Positions 42,777-52,141 are shown, counted from the stretch's first letter. The stretch: DNA of 64,000 bases from Streptomyces sp. 11x1 (GCF_032598905.1 NZ_CP122458.1:5667001-5731000), one strand, 5' to 3'. Made by a program: numbers and translations. Notes: generated from the sequence alone by a model not told the origin.

Positions 42777-43044
42777 GAGGTGAGCGTATGTCCGCCTCCC
42801 GGGGGACGTGCCCCCACTCCCAGCGAGCTCAGTTCATGCCACCACGCTCCCGCGCCCCCCGGCCCCCAGGCCGCCACACCCCCCGGCCGCCACGCCCCCA
42901 CGCACTCAGGCACTCGAACGGTTGAGCGAAGCTCGGTAATAATTACGCAAAGAGGAAATGGAACTGCCTCCTCCGGTGTTCCCCCTCCCGAGAGGGACCC
43001 CACGCCCTCCCGAACGGCATGCCCGGAGCGAGGAGGAACGCCAC

Positions 43045-44385
43045 GTGAGCCACTACGTCAGCAGGCTCGGGCGACGTTCCCCGGCCGGCGCGGGGCGGCT
43101 TCGGCTGCACCGCAGGCCCCGCCGGGTAGCGATGCTCTCGGTGCACACGTCACCGCTGCACCAGCCCGGCACGGGCGACGCGGGCGGGATGAACGTCTAC
43201 ATCGTGGAGCTGGCGCAGCGGCTGGCCGCCCAGGGCATCGAGGTGGAGATCTTCACCCGGGCCACCACCGGCGCCATGCCCCCCGCGGTCGAGCTGGCGC
43301 CCGGCGTCCTGGTCCGGCACGTCGACGCGGGCCCGTACGAGGGGCTGGCCAAGGAGGAGCTGCCGGCCCAGCTCTGCGCCTTCACGCACGGCGTGATGCA
43401 GGCGTGGGCGGGTCACCGCCCCGGCCACTACGACCTGGTCCACTCGCACTACTGGCTCTCCGGCCACGTCGGCTGGCTCGCCGCCCAGCGCTGGGGCGTC
43501 CCCCTGGTGCACGCCATGCACACGATGGCCAAGGTCAAGAACGCCGCGCTCGCCGCCGGCGACACCCCCGAACCCGCCGCACGCGTCATCGGCGAGACCC
43601 AGATCGTGCGCGCCGCCGACCGCCTCATAGCCAACACGGCCGAGGAGGCCGACGAACTCGTACGCCACTACGAGGCCGACCCGGCCAAGGTCGCCGTCGT
43701 CCACCCGGGCGTCAACCTCGACCGTTTCCGTCCCGCCGACGGCCGCGCCGCGGCCCGGGCCCGCCTCGGTCTGCCCCAGGACGCCCTGATCCCGCTCTTC
43801 GCCGGCCGTATCCAGCCCCTGAAGGCCCCCGACGTCCTGCTCCGCGCCGTCGCCGTCCTCCTCGCCGAGCGCCCCGAGCTGCGGTCGAGGATCGTCGTAC
43901 CGGTGGTCGGCGGGCCGAGCGGCAGCGGGCTCGCCAAGCCGGAGGGCTTGCAGAAGCTGGCCGCGCGGCTCGGCATCGCCGATGTCGTACGGTTCCGGCC
44001 GCCTGTCGGGCAGGAGCAGCTCGCGGACTGGTTCCGGGCGGCGTCCGTGCTGGTCATGCCGTCGTACAGCGAGTCCTTCGGGCTGGTCGCCATCGAGGCG
44101 CAGGCGGCCGGTACGCCGGTCCTGGCGGCCTCGGTCGGCGGTCTGCCGGTCGCCGTGCGGGACACGGAGACGGGCTTCCTGGTCCAGGGCCACGATCCCG
44201 CCGCGTACGCGCGCGTGCTCCGCGATTTCGCCGACGCCCCCGAGCTGACCGCCCGCATGGGCGCGGCCGCCGCCCGCCACGCCGAGTCCTTCGGCTGGGA
44301 CACCTCGGCCGCCGCCACCGCGGACGTGTACACGGCGGCCATGCACGACTACCGCCGCCCCCGGGCCAGGGGCCACCACGGGTGA
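43045..44385 (+). CDS. mshA: D-inositol-3-phosphate glycosyltransferase, first step of mycothiol synthesis
   Basis: A 446-residue GT4-family glycosyltransferase that closely matches Streptomyces MshA (SCO4204): [19 protein letters not shown] near the N-terminus, [13 protein letters not shown], and the C-terminal [19 protein letters not shown]. It joins UDP-GlcNAc to 1L-myo-inositol 3-phosphate. GTG 43045 is set by GAGGAGGAA 8 nt upstream and by the shared N-terminus [14 protein letters not shown]. It makes the precursor of mycothiol, the main thiol buffer in actinobacteria. Confidence 0.95.
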   Translation: MSHYVSRLGRRSPAGAGRLRLHRRPRRVAMLSVHTSPLHQPGTGDAGGMNVYIVELAQRLAAQGIEVEIFTRATTGAMPPAVELAPGVLVRHVDAGPYEGLAKEELPAQLCAFTHGVMQAWAGHRPGHYDLVHSHYWLSGHVGWLAAQRWGVPLVHAMHTMAKVKNAALAAGDTPEPAARVIGETQIVRAADRLIANTAEEADELVRHYEADPAKVAVVHPGVNLDRFRPADGRAAARARLGLPQDALIPLFAGRIQPLKAPDVLLRAVAVLLAERPELRSRIVVPVVGGPSGSGLAKPEGLQKLAARLGIADVVRFRPPVGQEQLADWFRAASVLVMPSYSESFGLVAIEAQAAGTPVLAASVGGLPVAVRDTETGFLVQGHDPAAYARVLRDFADAPELTARMGAAAARHAESFGWDTSAAATADVYTAAMHDYRRPRARGHHG

Positions 44386-44447
44386 GCCCCGGGGCCCTGC
44401 CGCGGCTCCGCAGTCGACCTCCGCGTACCGGCGGGTACCCTCGCCCC

Positions 44448-44963
44448 ATGGCTGACGAAGCGTCGATCATCGAGCAGGTCCTCAACGAGGCCGAGCTGGA
44501 GTGGGAGAGCCCCGACCCGGGTTCCTACGTCGTGAAACTCCCCGGCACCCGCAAGCTCTCCACGACCGTCTCCCTGATCGTCGGCCGGCACTCCCTCTCC
44601 CTCAACGCCTTCGTGATCCGCCACCCCGACGAGAACGAGGCGGGCGTCCACCGCTGGCTCCTGGAGCGCAACCTCAAGCTGTACGGCGTGAGTTACGCCG
44701 TCGACCCGCTCGGCGACATCTACGTCACCGCCCGGCTGCCGCTCGCCGCCGTCACCCCCGAGGGCATCGACGGCCTCCTCGGCCAGGTCCTGGAAGCGGC
44801 CGACGGCGCCTTCAACACCCTCCTGGAGCTGGGCTTCGCCTCCGCGATCCGCAGGGAGTACGCCTGGCGCGTCTCCCGGGGCGAACCGACCCGCAATCTG
44901 GACGCGTTCAGCCATCTGACCCGGGACGTGGCGGGCGACCGTTCCGATAGCGACCAGGGGTGA
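44448..44963 (+). CDS. YbjN-domain protein
   Basis: A 171-residue YbjN-like protein (type III secretion chaperone-like fold), with ELEWESPDPGSYVVKLPGTR and HRWLLERNLKLYGV. Conserved directly after mshA in Streptomyces; function unknown. TACCCT at 44436-44441 ends 7 nt before ATG 44448, so the mRNA is probably leaderless. Its last 56 bp overlap the end of the convergent AraC gene, which forces both sequences at the shared end. Confidence 0.88.
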   Translation: MADEASIIEQVLNEAELEWESPDPGSYVVKLPGTRKLSTTVSLIVGRHSLSLNAFVIRHPDENEAGVHRWLLERNLKLYGVSYAVDPLGDIYVTARLPLAAVTPEGIDGLLGQVLEAADGAFNTLLELGFASAIRREYAWRVSRGEPTRNLDAFSHLTRDVAGDRSDSDQG

Positions 44964-45768
44964 CCCCCACCCACCGCCTGAAGTGCCGCGTCAGGTGCGC
45001 CTGGTCGTAGAACCCGGCCACCGCCGCCGCCTCGCCCGGCCGCACACCCTGCAACAGCAGCCGCCTGGCCCGCTCGACCCGCCGGGACATCAGGTACTGG
45101 TGCGGCGCGATCCCGAAGGCCGCGCCGAACGTCCGTACGAGATGCGTGGGGTGGGCCTGGACCGTCCCCGCGGCCTCCTCCAGCGTGATCCCGTCCGTGA
45201 TCCGCTCGTCGAGAAGCTCACGGAGGCGATGGGCGACGGCACGCCCGGCGGGAGCGGTCACCGCCCCACCCCCCGACGGAGCCGCCGACCGCAGATGCCC
45301 CCGCAACCGCTCCCCGACCAGCGCCAGCCGGCTCTCCGCCTCCAACTCGTCGCCGGGCCGCGCGAGCGCCGCGTGCAACTGCCCCACCCGCCGCCGCAGT
45401 AGGGGATCCCGCAGATCCGGCCCGTCCACCGCCGCCCCGACGAGGCTCGCGTCCAGCGCGGCCAGGGGCGCGTCCGGATCCAGGTACAGCACCCGCTTGC
45501 GGAACCCCCGCTCCGTCACCGGCGCGCCGTTGTGCGGCACGAACGGCGGCAACAACGACACCGTGTCGTGGGGCGTCCCGTGTTCATGCCGGTCCAACTC
45601 GTAGCGCACGGCCCCGTCGTCCACGATCAACAGCGTCCACACGTCGTGCACATGCATGGGGTACGCGTACTCGGTGTAGTGCGCATGGAAGACCTCGACG
45701 ACACCGGGCACGCGCGGCCGCCAGGCGGTGACGTCACGCCGGGGAGAACCGGGCCGCTGGGTACCCAT
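44908..45768 (-). CDS. AraC-family regulator
   Basis: A 286-residue regulator with an N-terminal AraC-type cupin (HYTEYAYPMHVHDVWTLLIV, VSLLPPFVPHNG) and a C-terminal double HTH (ITLEEAAGTVQAHPTHLVRTF; FYDQAHLTRHFRRWVGVTPG). TACGTT on the minus strand, plus-strand positions 45775-45780, ends 7 nt before ATG 45768, so it is probably leaderless. It is divergent from the DUF2000 gene 50 bp away, a plausible target. Confidence 0.9.
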   Translation of the reverse strand: MGTQRPGSPRRDVTAWRPRVPGVVEVFHAHYTEYAYPMHVHDVWTLLIVDDGAVRYELDRHEHGTPHDTVSLLPPFVPHNGAPVTERGFRKRVLYLDPDAPLAALDASLVGAAVDGPDLRDPLLRRRVGQLHAALARPGDELEAESRLALVGERLRGHLRSAAPSGGGAVTAPAGRAVAHRLRELLDERITDGITLEEAAGTVQAHPTHLVRTFGAAFGIAPHQYLMSRRVERARRLLLQGVRPGEAAAVAGFYDQAHLTRHFRRWVGVTPGRYRNGRPPRPGSDG

Positions 45769-45817
45769 GCAAAGAACGTACAAGACGGGGTCGCCCGGCG
45801 ATCGGCAGTCTCATCCC

Positions 45818-46318
45818 ATGAACAGCGAGCCCTTTGACGAGCCTTTCGACGAGCCCCTTGACGCGCCCTCCGTGTCGGCCGCGACCTCCGCGAGTACGCC
45901 GCCGCCCACCCGCTTCGACACCAAGATCGCCGTCCTCCTCCGCGACGACCTCGCGACCTGGCAGCGCCTGAACGTCACGTCCTTCCTGGTCAGCGGCATC
46001 GGCCCGGCCATCCCGGAGGTGATCGGCGAGCCGTACGAGGACGCCGACAAGGTGGCCTACCTCCCGATGTTCCGGCAGCCGGTCCTCGTTTTCGAGGCGA
46101 CGAAGGAGGTCCTGAAGGCGGCGCACGCGCGCGTACTGTCCCGCGCCCTCCCCCGCGCGCTCTTCACGTCCGACCTGTTCGCCACCGGCAACGACCACGA
46201 CAACCGGGCGGCCGTACGGTCGGTGGCGACGGGGGAGCTGGACCTGGTGGGGTTGGCGGTGTATGGCCCGCGCAACGGGGTGGACAAGGTGGTGAAGGGG
46301 GCGCGGATGCACCCGTGA
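45818..46318 (+). CDS. DUF2000-family protein
   Basis: A 166-residue protein. The first 30 residues are acidic and low complexity with EPFD repeats; from residue 32 it has the DUF2000 core (FDTKIAVLLRDDLATWQRLN, then FRQPVLVF and GLAVYGPRNGVDKVVKGAR). This family has a PTH2-like alpha/beta fold with unknown function. Divergent from an AraC regulator that probably controls it. Confidence 0.85.
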   Translation: MNSEPFDEPFDEPLDAPSVSAATSASTPPPTRFDTKIAVLLRDDLATWQRLNVTSFLVSGIGPAIPEVIGEPYEDADKVAYLPMFRQPVLVFEATKEVLKAAHARVLSRALPRALFTSDLFATGNDHDNRAAVRSVATGELDLVGLAVYGPRNGVDKVVKGARMHP

Positions 46319-46387
46319 GACCGTGCCGGAGGTCCTCGGACCGCGTCGGCGACCTCCCCCACGGCGGCTCGCCCGCCGCCCGGCTTC

Positions 46388-46759
46388 TCACCGCCCGGTT
46401 ATCTGACCGACGGGCTGCCCAGGGACCGGCTCCCCGCCGCAGGGCTGCTCCACCGGTACGGCGGTAGGCGCCGCGGCTCCGTCCTCCGATGCCGGCATCC
46501 GACGCATGAGCGCCCAGTACCCGACCCCCGCCACGGTCCCGATCACCGCGCACAGCCCCCACAGCCACGCCGCTCCCCACCGGTCGATGACGAGGCCGGA
46601 CATGAGCGGAGCGACCAGCGCGGCGACGGACCACGACATCGTGTACATGCCCTGGTAACGGCCACGCCCCTGTGCGGGCGAGAGGCGGACGACGACCCCG
46701 GTCTGGGTCGGTGCGTTGACGATCTCGGCGAGGGCCAACGCGAACGAGAGACGAGCCAC
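46388..46759 (-). pseudogene. C-terminal remnant of an MFS transporter
   Basis: About 120 residues match only the last third of a major facilitator: [59 protein letters not shown]. The usual protein is about 400 residues, and the eight or so upstream helices are absent. Recognisable sequence stops abruptly near 46760 at a short AT-richer word (CAATTAACAACC), and unrelated sequence up to the gpm promoter follows. No start codon with ribosome-binding site is seen. Confidence 0.72.
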
Positions 46760-46930
46760 CCAATTAACAACCCCAGTCAACTGTCGGGGCGGTGGGCGAG
46801 GCGGACCCGAGACCGGCGGCGCAGCGAACGGGGAATGGCGAGACCGGGGCCCCGCCTGCCCACCCGTCGGCCCTGTCCGCCTGTCGGCCACCCGTGTGGT
46901 GGTTCCCGGCCGTCGATTACGCTCGGGGCC

Positions 46931-47692
46931 ATGGCCGACGCACCGTACAAGCTGATCCTCCTCCGCCACGGCGAGAGCGAGTGGAACGAGAAGAACCTGT
47001 TCACCGGCTGGGTGGACGTCAACCTCACTCCGAAGGGCGAGAAGGAGGCGACGCGCGGCGGTGAGCTGCTGAAGGACGCCGGCCTGCTCCCGGACGTGCT
47101 GCACACCTCCCTCCAGCGACGCGCCATCCGCACCGCGCAGCTGGCCCTCGAGTCCGCCGACCGCCACTGGATCCCGGTCCACCGCAGCTGGCGCCTGAAC
47201 GAGCGCCACTACGGCGCCCTCCAGGGCAAGGACAAGGCGCAGACCCTGGCCGAGTTCGGCGAGGAGCAGTTCATGCTGTGGCGCCGCTCGTACGACACCC
47301 CGCCGCCGCCGCTCGCGGACGACTCGGAGTTCTCCCAGGCGTCGGACGCGCGCTACGCGACCATCCCGCCGGAGCTGCGCCCCCGCACGGAGTGCCTGAA
47401 GGACGTCGTCACCCGCATGCTGCCGTACTGGTACGACGGCATCGTCCCCGACCTCCTGGCTGGCCGTACGGTCCTCGTCGCCGCCCACGGCAACAGCCTC
47501 CGCGCCCTGGTCAAGCACCTCGACGGCATCTCGGACGCCGACATCGCGGGCCTCAACATCCCGACCGGCATCCCCCTCGCCTACGAACTCGACGCCGACT
47601 TCAAGCCCCTGAACCCCGGCGGCACCTACCTCGACCCGGAAGCAGCAGCAGCCGCAATCGAGGCAGTCAAGAACCAGGGCAAGAAGAAGTAA
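46931..47692 (+). CDS. gpmA: 2,3-bisphosphoglycerate-dependent phosphoglycerate mutase
   Basis: A 253-residue mutase with the phosphohistidine motif [21 protein letters not shown], and [13 protein letters not shown] (second His). It interconverts 3- and 2-phosphoglycerate in glycolysis. TACGCT at 46918-46923 ends 8 nt before ATG 46931, so a leaderless transcript is likely. A strong terminator follows. Confidence 0.95.
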   Translation: MADAPYKLILLRHGESEWNEKNLFTGWVDVNLTPKGEKEATRGGELLKDAGLLPDVLHTSLQRRAIRTAQLALESADRHWIPVHRSWRLNERHYGALQGKDKAQTLAEFGEEQFMLWRRSYDTPPPPLADDSEFSQASDARYATIPPELRPRTECLKDVVTRMLPYWYDGIVPDLLAGRTVLVAAHGNSLRALVKHLDGISDADIAGLNIPTGIPLAYELDADFKPLNPGGTYLDPEAAAAAIEAVKNQGKKK

Positions 47693-47724
47693 GCAGAGCG
47701 GAGAAGTAACCCGAGCAGACAGGC

Positions 47725-47755
47725 CCCCTACCTGCGGCTTCTTCGCAGGTGGGGG
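47725..47755 (+). terminator. Terminator of gpmA
   Basis: A 12-bp stem (CCCCTACCTGCG with one T-G wobble against 47744-47755) and a 7-nt loop, followed by CATTT. It is 33 nt beyond the stop and faces a convergent gene, so it may work in both directions. Confidence 0.8.
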
Positions 47756-47781
47756 CATTTGTCGTCGTGGAGCGTGTCGGG

Positions 47782-48081
47782 TTATGCCGCTCCGTCGATT
47801 GTCGGTGCGACGAAGCGGCGGTGGAGGGGGCTGAAGGTGGTGTGGGGGGTGCCCTGGAGGCCCGCTTTTTCGAGTACGGGGGCCAGGCGCTCGGCGAAGA
47901 ACGCTTCGAACGCCTGCTGGGACTCCCACACGTCGACGACATGCATCCCCTGGTCGTCGAACCAGGCCACGTGGATCTGGCCCCCAGCCGCCGGTACCCC
48001 CTCCCAGTCGACCGCGTCCCGCACGGTGTCGTACTGCTCCGGGGTCACCTCTGGCCAGTGCATCGACATCACTACGGACAT
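47782..48081 (-). CDS. Small ferredoxin-like alpha/beta-barrel protein (ABM-type)
   Basis: A 99-residue protein starting MSVVMSMHWPEVTPEQYD with strand-helix-strand spacing like dimeric alpha/beta barrels (antibiotic biosynthesis monooxygenase/EthD-like): IHVAWFDDQGMHVVDVWES, QAFEAFFAERLAPVLEKAG. GGGGG precedes ATG 48081 by about 8 nt. No catalytic residues can be claimed. Minus strand, convergent with gpmA. Confidence 0.7.
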   Translation of the reverse strand: MSVVMSMHWPEVTPEQYDTVRDAVDWEGVPAAGGQIHVAWFDDQGMHVVDVWESQQAFEAFFAERLAPVLEKAGLQGTPHTTFSPLHRRFVAPTIDGAA

Positions 48082-48235
48082 GTGCAGAACCCCCTTGTTC
48101 CCGCCGGTCCCGGCCGGTTCCGGCATGGGGATGGTTCCACCCCGCGAGTGTCGTCGGACAGAGCGCGCGGAGGCGAACGCGGCCGACCCAGCGCTTGCGC
48201 GCGCTCGTTGCGCCGGGTCGTCCGCGCCGTACCGC

Positions 48236-48484
48236 CTAGATCATCAGGGGAACCGGATGGATCTCGTCCGCCTTGTGGCCCGCGCGTTCGTGGATGCGCT
48301 GGACCGCGTCGGCGGAGGGGGCCTCGGAGAGGCAGTACACGGTGCCCGACGTGGGGTCGGCCCAGGCGCGTTCGAAGTGGACGTTCTCGTCCTTCTCGAT
48401 GTCGAGGTCGGCCTTGTGCGCCGCACGCAGCTGGTTCTCCGTGATGCCCTTCATGTTGTGGTGGACGTCCATGAACTTGGTCAT
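48236..48484 (-). CDS. SCO4226-like nickel-binding ferredoxin-fold protein
   Basis: An 82-residue protein nearly identical to S. coelicolor SCO4226 as I recall it, a dimeric ferredoxin-like protein shown to bind nickel. Likely ligands are in MTKFMDVHHNMKG (two His), HKADLDIEKDENVHFERAW and the C-terminal HERAGHKADEIH. GAGGAGG precedes ATG 48484. Together with nur at 8475 and the Cys-rich peptide at 48713 it suggests a Ni/metal buffering theme. It also fits DUF4242. Confidence 0.88.
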   Translation of the reverse strand: MTKFMDVHHNMKGITENQLRAAHKADLDIEKDENVHFERAWADPTSGTVYCLSEAPSADAVQRIHERAGHKADEIHPVPLMI

Positions 48485-48595
48485 CACCCGCACCTCCTCA
48501 GTGCCTGGTGCCTTGTGCTCCCCCCTCCTCATGCTGCGCTCGTACGGCCGTACGGGCGACTCCGAAGCCGAAGCCGCAGCCGCAGCCGAATCGTC

Positions 48596-48635
48596 GACGT
48601 CGACGTCGACGTCGACATCGTCGCCGTCGACGGAC
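48596..48635. repeat. GTCGAC hexanucleotide repeat
   Basis: Six to seven GTCGAC units, some diverged (GTCGCC, GACATC), lie in the gap upstream of the SCO4226-like gene on its 5' side. A possible slippage-prone site. Confidence 0.6.
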
Positions 48636-48640
48636 ATGAG

Positions 48641-48674
48641 TGAAGGGGCCCGTCGTCAGAGACGGGCCCCTTCA
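48641..48674 (-). terminator. Terminator of the Cys-rich peptide gene
   Basis: A perfect 14-bp stem (TGAAGGGGCCCGTC against 48661-48674) with a 6-nt loop, 39 nt beyond the stop of the Cys-rich gene. Confidence 0.8.
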
Positions 48675-48712
48675 CTCGCCTACCGCGCAGACGAGCCCGC
48701 GGCTGGTCGGCG

Positions 48713-48874
48713 TCAGCCGCACTGGCACGGGTTGCCGGACTGGCACCCGCACCCGCATCCGGACCCGCATCCGCAGGCACCGAAGAGAGGCAGGATCTTG
48801 CGGTCGACGGGCTGATGGGTGTCCCGGACCTGTGTCGGGTCCGGCGTGCTGGGGCTGGCGGGGGATTCGGCCAT
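48713..48874 (-). CDS. 53-residue Cys-rich protein, probably metal-binding
   Basis: The first 30 residues (MAESPASPSTPDPTQVRDTH) are hydrophilic; the C-terminus, residues about 36-53, reads GACGCGSGCGCGC then QSGNPCQCG, with eight Cys in 18 residues. That pattern fits a thiolate metal cluster, as in small metallothioneins. GAGGAGGG lies 4-5 nt before ATG 48874 and a strong terminator follows, so it is a real gene. It neighbours the SCO4226-like nickel protein. Which metal it binds is unknown. Confidence 0.75.
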   Translation of the reverse strand: MAESPASPSTPDPTQVRDTHQPVDRKILPLFGACGCGSGCGCGCQSGNPCQCG

Positions 48875-49149
48875 GGTCCCTCCTCGAAGGGATGGAAGGC
48901 GAAGCACGGAAGGCGAGGCACGGAAGACAAGGAAGCGCAGGGAATGGGCTCCTTCTTGCCTGCCCTTTGCCTGCCCTATTCCAAGCCCGTTCAGCCGGGC
49001 GCATCAACGGCGCACAGAGGCGTCCACACGCCCTGCCCGATGTTCGAGCGCCGGAGCCCCGCTACCGCGGCGCGCCGGATACCGCGGCCCCGGCGCACCC
49101 GCTGCTCTCGGCGGCCTCCCCACGGCCACCACCGCAGCTCCGCCGCCCC

Positions 49150-49848
49150 TTACGCCCCCTCCACCCCCGCGACCGGCTGCACCGGCTGGATGTCCGCCTG
49201 GAGTTCGTCCGCGTGTTCGCCCGTCACCAGGTACACCACCCGCTTCGCGACCGACACCGCGTGGTCGGCGAAGCGCTCGTAGTACCGGCCGAGGAGGGTG
49301 ACGTCGACGGCGGTCTCGATGCCGTGCTTCCAGCGGTCGTCCATGAGGTGCTGGAAGAGAGTGCGGTGGAGCAGGTCCATCGCGTCGTCGTCGCTCTCCA
49401 ACTGGAGCGCCAGGTCGACGTCCTTGGTGATGATGACCTCGGCGGCCTTCGCCATCAGCCGCTGCGCGAGCTGGCCCATCTCCAGGATCGTGGCGTGCAG
49501 GTCGCGCGGGACAGCGCGCTCGGGGAAGCGCAGCCGGGTCAGCTTGGCCACGTGCTGGGCGAGGTCGCCCGAGCGCTCCAGGTCGGCCGACATCCGCAGC
49601 GACGTCACGACGATACGAAGATCCGTCGCCACCGGCTGCTGCCGGGCGAGCAGGGCTATCGCGCGGGCCTCCAGGTCGTGCTGGAGGTCGTCGACCTTCT
49701 TGTCGGCCTCGATCACGCTCTCGGCCAGCTTCAGGTCGGCGTCGAGCATCGCCGTCGTGGCGCGACCGATCGCCGACCCCACCAGTCGGGCCATCTCGAC
49801 CAGGCCCTCACCGATCGAGTCAAGTTCCTCGTGGTACGCGTCCCGCAT
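49150..49848 (-). CDS. phoU: PhoU, phosphate signalling modulator
   Basis: A 232-residue PhoU with two three-helix bundles; each has the metal-binding helix pattern (E/DxxxD): LVEMARLVGSAI, EADKKVDDLQHDLEARAI, and SADLERSGDLAQHVAKL; YYERFADHAVSVAKRVVYLV in the second half. It links the PstSCAB transporter to PhoR. In Streptomyces it is divergent from phoR-phoP and under PhoP control, as here (PHO box 50042-50074). Confidence 0.95.
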   Translation of the reverse strand: MRDAYHEELDSIGEGLVEMARLVGSAIGRATTAMLDADLKLAESVIEADKKVDDLQHDLEARAIALLARQQPVATDLRIVVTSLRMSADLERSGDLAQHVAKLTRLRFPERAVPRDLHATILEMGQLAQRLMAKAAEVIITKDVDLALQLESDDDAMDLLHRTLFQHLMDDRWKHGIETAVDVTLLGRYYERFADHAVSVAKRVVYLVTGEHADELQADIQPVQPVAGVEGA

Positions 49849-50041
49849 CAGGGTGTCCCTCTCTTACGTACGTCTGCTCGTGGGTAACCAGGAAAGCCGT
49901 TCCGGAAGCCGACCCGCCAGGCCGGGCCGGTACGGTCGTACCCCGACCACCGCGTGGAACGGCGACGGCGAACGGTGACCGGGAGTCCCGGACGATTCCC
50001 ACGCTCCCACGTTCCGGCCCTTACGCGTCCGTTTCCGCCAC

Positions 50042-50074
50042 CCCAAATGAACCAATACTGGCTCCAAGGTGAAC
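50042..50074 (-). promoter_or_regulatory. PHO box between phoU and phoR
   Basis: Read on the minus strand there are three direct 11-nt units in register: GTTCACCTTGG (50074-50064), AGCCAGTATTG (50063-50053) and GTTCATTTGGG (50052-50042). The first and third match the PhoP direct-repeat consensus GTTCACC, the second is degenerate. It is oriented to activate phoU and lies upstream of phoR. Confidence 0.85.
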
Positions 50075-50147
50075 TCTGGGCGACGAGTGTTCGAGGTCGC
50101 CCTCCGATCGCTGTGGGGATGTCCGACCTCGTGCCTAACCTGGATGC

Positions 50148-51464
50148 ATGGACGTGAACGCGGCGGTCGCCGCAGCGGCAGCGATCGCCGGAGTGCTCAC
50201 CGGTGTCATCGCCATGCTGGCGTTCCGCTTCAGCGAGCGCGAGCAGAAGCGTCCCACCAGAACCTCCCTGCACACCGACCCGGTGCTGCCGCCCGGCGTC
50301 GACACCGTGCTGTCCGTGCTCCGCTCCTCCGCCGTCGTGCTCGACGAGTCGGACGCCGTCGTCAAGGCCAGCTCCGCCGCGTACGCCCTCGGGCTGGTGC
50401 GGGGCGGCAAGCTCTCCATCGAGCCGATGCTCAAGATGGCCCGCGACACCCGCCGTGACGGCGAGATACGGCAGGTCGAGCTGGACCTGCCCCGGCGCGG
50501 CACGGGTCGCGGCGAGGCCCTCGCCGTCTCCGCGCGCGTCGCGCCGCTCGGCTCCCGGCTCGTACTGCTCCTGGTCGAGGACCTCACCGAGGCCCGCCGG
50601 ATAGAGGCCGTGCGGCGGGACTTCGTCGCGAACGTCAGCCATGAGCTGAAGACGCCCGTCGGCGCGCTCTCCCTCCTCTCCGAGGCCGTCATGGGGGCCT
50701 CGGACGATCCCGAGGCGGTGGAACGCTTCGCCGGGCGTATGCAGATCGAGGCCACCCGGCTCACCAACCTCGTGCAGGAGCTGATCGACCTCTCCCGGGT
50801 GCAGAACGACGACCCGCTGGAGGACGCCGAGCCCGTTCGGGTGGACGAGCTGGTCGCCGAGGCCGTCGACCGCTGCCGCCACCAGGCCGGCACCAAGCAG
50901 ATCACCATGGCCTCGAATACAGGGGCGCCCGAAGGGCTCGAACAGGGTGGTGGCGGGCGACGGGCGGGCGGCACGGCGGAGCTGCGCGTCTGGGGCAACC
51001 GCGGTCAGCTGGCCGCCGCCCTCGGCAACCTCGTGGAGAACGCCGTCAACTACTCCCCGGCCCGCACCCGCGTCGGCATAGCCGCGCGCCGGGTGACCGC
51101 CCCCGGTGGGGACCACATCGAGATCGCCGTGACCGACCAGGGCATCGGCATCTCGGACAAGGACAAGGAGCGCATCTTCGAGCGCTTCTACCGCGTGGAC
51201 CCGGCCCGCTCCCGCCAGACCGGCGGTACGGGCCTCGGTCTCGCGATCGTCAAGCACGTGGCCGCCTCGCACGGCGGGGAGGTCACGGTGTGGAGCTCGG
51301 AGGGACAGGGCTCCACGTTCACGCTGAGGCTGCCGGAGGCGGGCAAGTCCCGTGACCGCGCCGCCCAGCACCCGGACCTCGACGACGAGGACGGACAGCC
51401 TCACACCGACAGATCCCCGTACGAACCGTACGGACCGCTTCCCGCCCCGGAGGTCCTTCCGTGA
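50148..51464 (+). CDS. phoR: PhoR, phosphate sensor histidine kinase
   Basis: A 438-residue histidine kinase: one membrane segment at residues 5-26, a PAS-like/sensor stretch (about 55-145), the H-box FVANVSHELKTPVGAL with the phosphorylated His, the N box LVENAVNYSP and G boxes DQGIGIS and GGTGLGLAIV. A Gly/Arg-rich insert (LEQGGGGRRAGG, about residue 265) lies ahead of the N box. TAACCT at 50136-50141 ends 7 nt before ATG 50148, suggesting a leaderless transcript. It overlaps phoP by 4 bp. Confidence 0.95.
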   Translation: MDVNAAVAAAAAIAGVLTGVIAMLAFRFSEREQKRPTRTSLHTDPVLPPGVDTVLSVLRSSAVVLDESDAVVKASSAAYALGLVRGGKLSIEPMLKMARDTRRDGEIRQVELDLPRRGTGRGEALAVSARVAPLGSRLVLLLVEDLTEARRIEAVRRDFVANVSHELKTPVGALSLLSEAVMGASDDPEAVERFAGRMQIEATRLTNLVQELIDLSRVQNDDPLEDAEPVRVDELVAEAVDRCRHQAGTKQITMASNTGAPEGLEQGGGGRRAGGTAELRVWGNRGQLAAALGNLVENAVNYSPARTRVGIAARRVTAPGGDHIEIAVTDQGIGISDKDKERIFERFYRVDPARSRQTGGTGLGLAIVKHVAASHGGEVTVWSSEGQGSTFTLRLPEAGKSRDRAAQHPDLDDEDGQPHTDRSPYEPYGPLPAPEVLP

Positions 51465-52141
51465 CCCGAGTGCTCGTCGTCGAGGACGAGGAGTCCTTCT
51501 CCGACGCCCTGTCCTACATGCTCCGCAAAGAGGGCTTCGAGGTCGCCATCGCGACCACCGGGCCCGACGGCCTCGACGAGTTCGAGCGTAACGGAGCCGA
51601 CCTCGTCCTGCTCGACCTGATGCTGCCCGGGCTGCCGGGTACCGAGGTCTGCCGTCAGCTGCGCGGCCGTTCCAATGTCCCGGTGATCATGGTGACCGCC
51701 AAGGACAGCGAGATCGACAAGGTCGTGGGCCTGGAAATAGGAGCCGATGACTATGTCACCAAGCCCTTCTCCTCCCGCGAGCTCGTCGCCCGCATCCGGG
51801 CCGTACTGCGCCGCCGCGGCGAGCCCGAGGAGGTCACCCCGGCAGCGCTGGAGGCCGGTCCCGTCCGGATGGACGTCGACCGTCACGTGGTCACTGTCTC
51901 GGGCTCCAAGGTCGACCTCCCCCTCAAGGAGTTCGACCTGCTCGAAATGCTGCTGCGGAACGCCGGCCGCGTCCTGACCCGAATGCAGCTCATCGACCGC
52001 GTCTGGGGCGCCGACTACGTGGGCGACACCAAGACCCTCGACGTCCACGTCAAGCGCCTGCGCGCCAAGATCGAGCCGGACCCCGGCGCGCCGCGATACC
52101 TGGTGACGGTGCGCGGACTGGGGTACAAGTTCGAGCCGTAG
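51461..52141 (+). CDS. phoP: PhoP, phosphate response regulator
   Basis: A 226-residue OmpR-type regulator: receiver with the acidic pair VVEDEES and phosphoacceptor LVLLDLMLPG, Lys in VTKPFSS, then a winged-helix domain (LLRNAGRVLTRMQLIDRVWG, TLDVHVKRLRAKIE). It activates phosphate scavenging and represses many secondary-metabolite genes in Streptomyces. GTG 51461 lies in GTGA with the phoR stop and has CCGGAGG ahead, showing translational coupling. Confidence 0.96.
   Translation: MTRVLVVEDEESFSDALSYMLRKEGFEVAIATTGPDGLDEFERNGADLVLLDLMLPGLPGTEVCRQLRGRSNVPVIMVTAKDSEIDKVVGLEIGADDYVTKPFSSRELVARIRAVLRRRGEPEEVTPAALEAGPVRMDVDRHVVTVSGSKVDLPLKEFDLLEMLLRNAGRVLTRMQLIDRVWGADYVGDTKTLDVHVKRLRAKIEPDPGAPRYLVTVRGLGYKFEP

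Noticed and set aside
41877..44963. A 1028-codon plus-strand frame spanning the methyltransferase, mshA and ybjN genes
   Set aside because: It is the antisense or off-frame of three recognisable genes; only its final part is the true ybjN frame.
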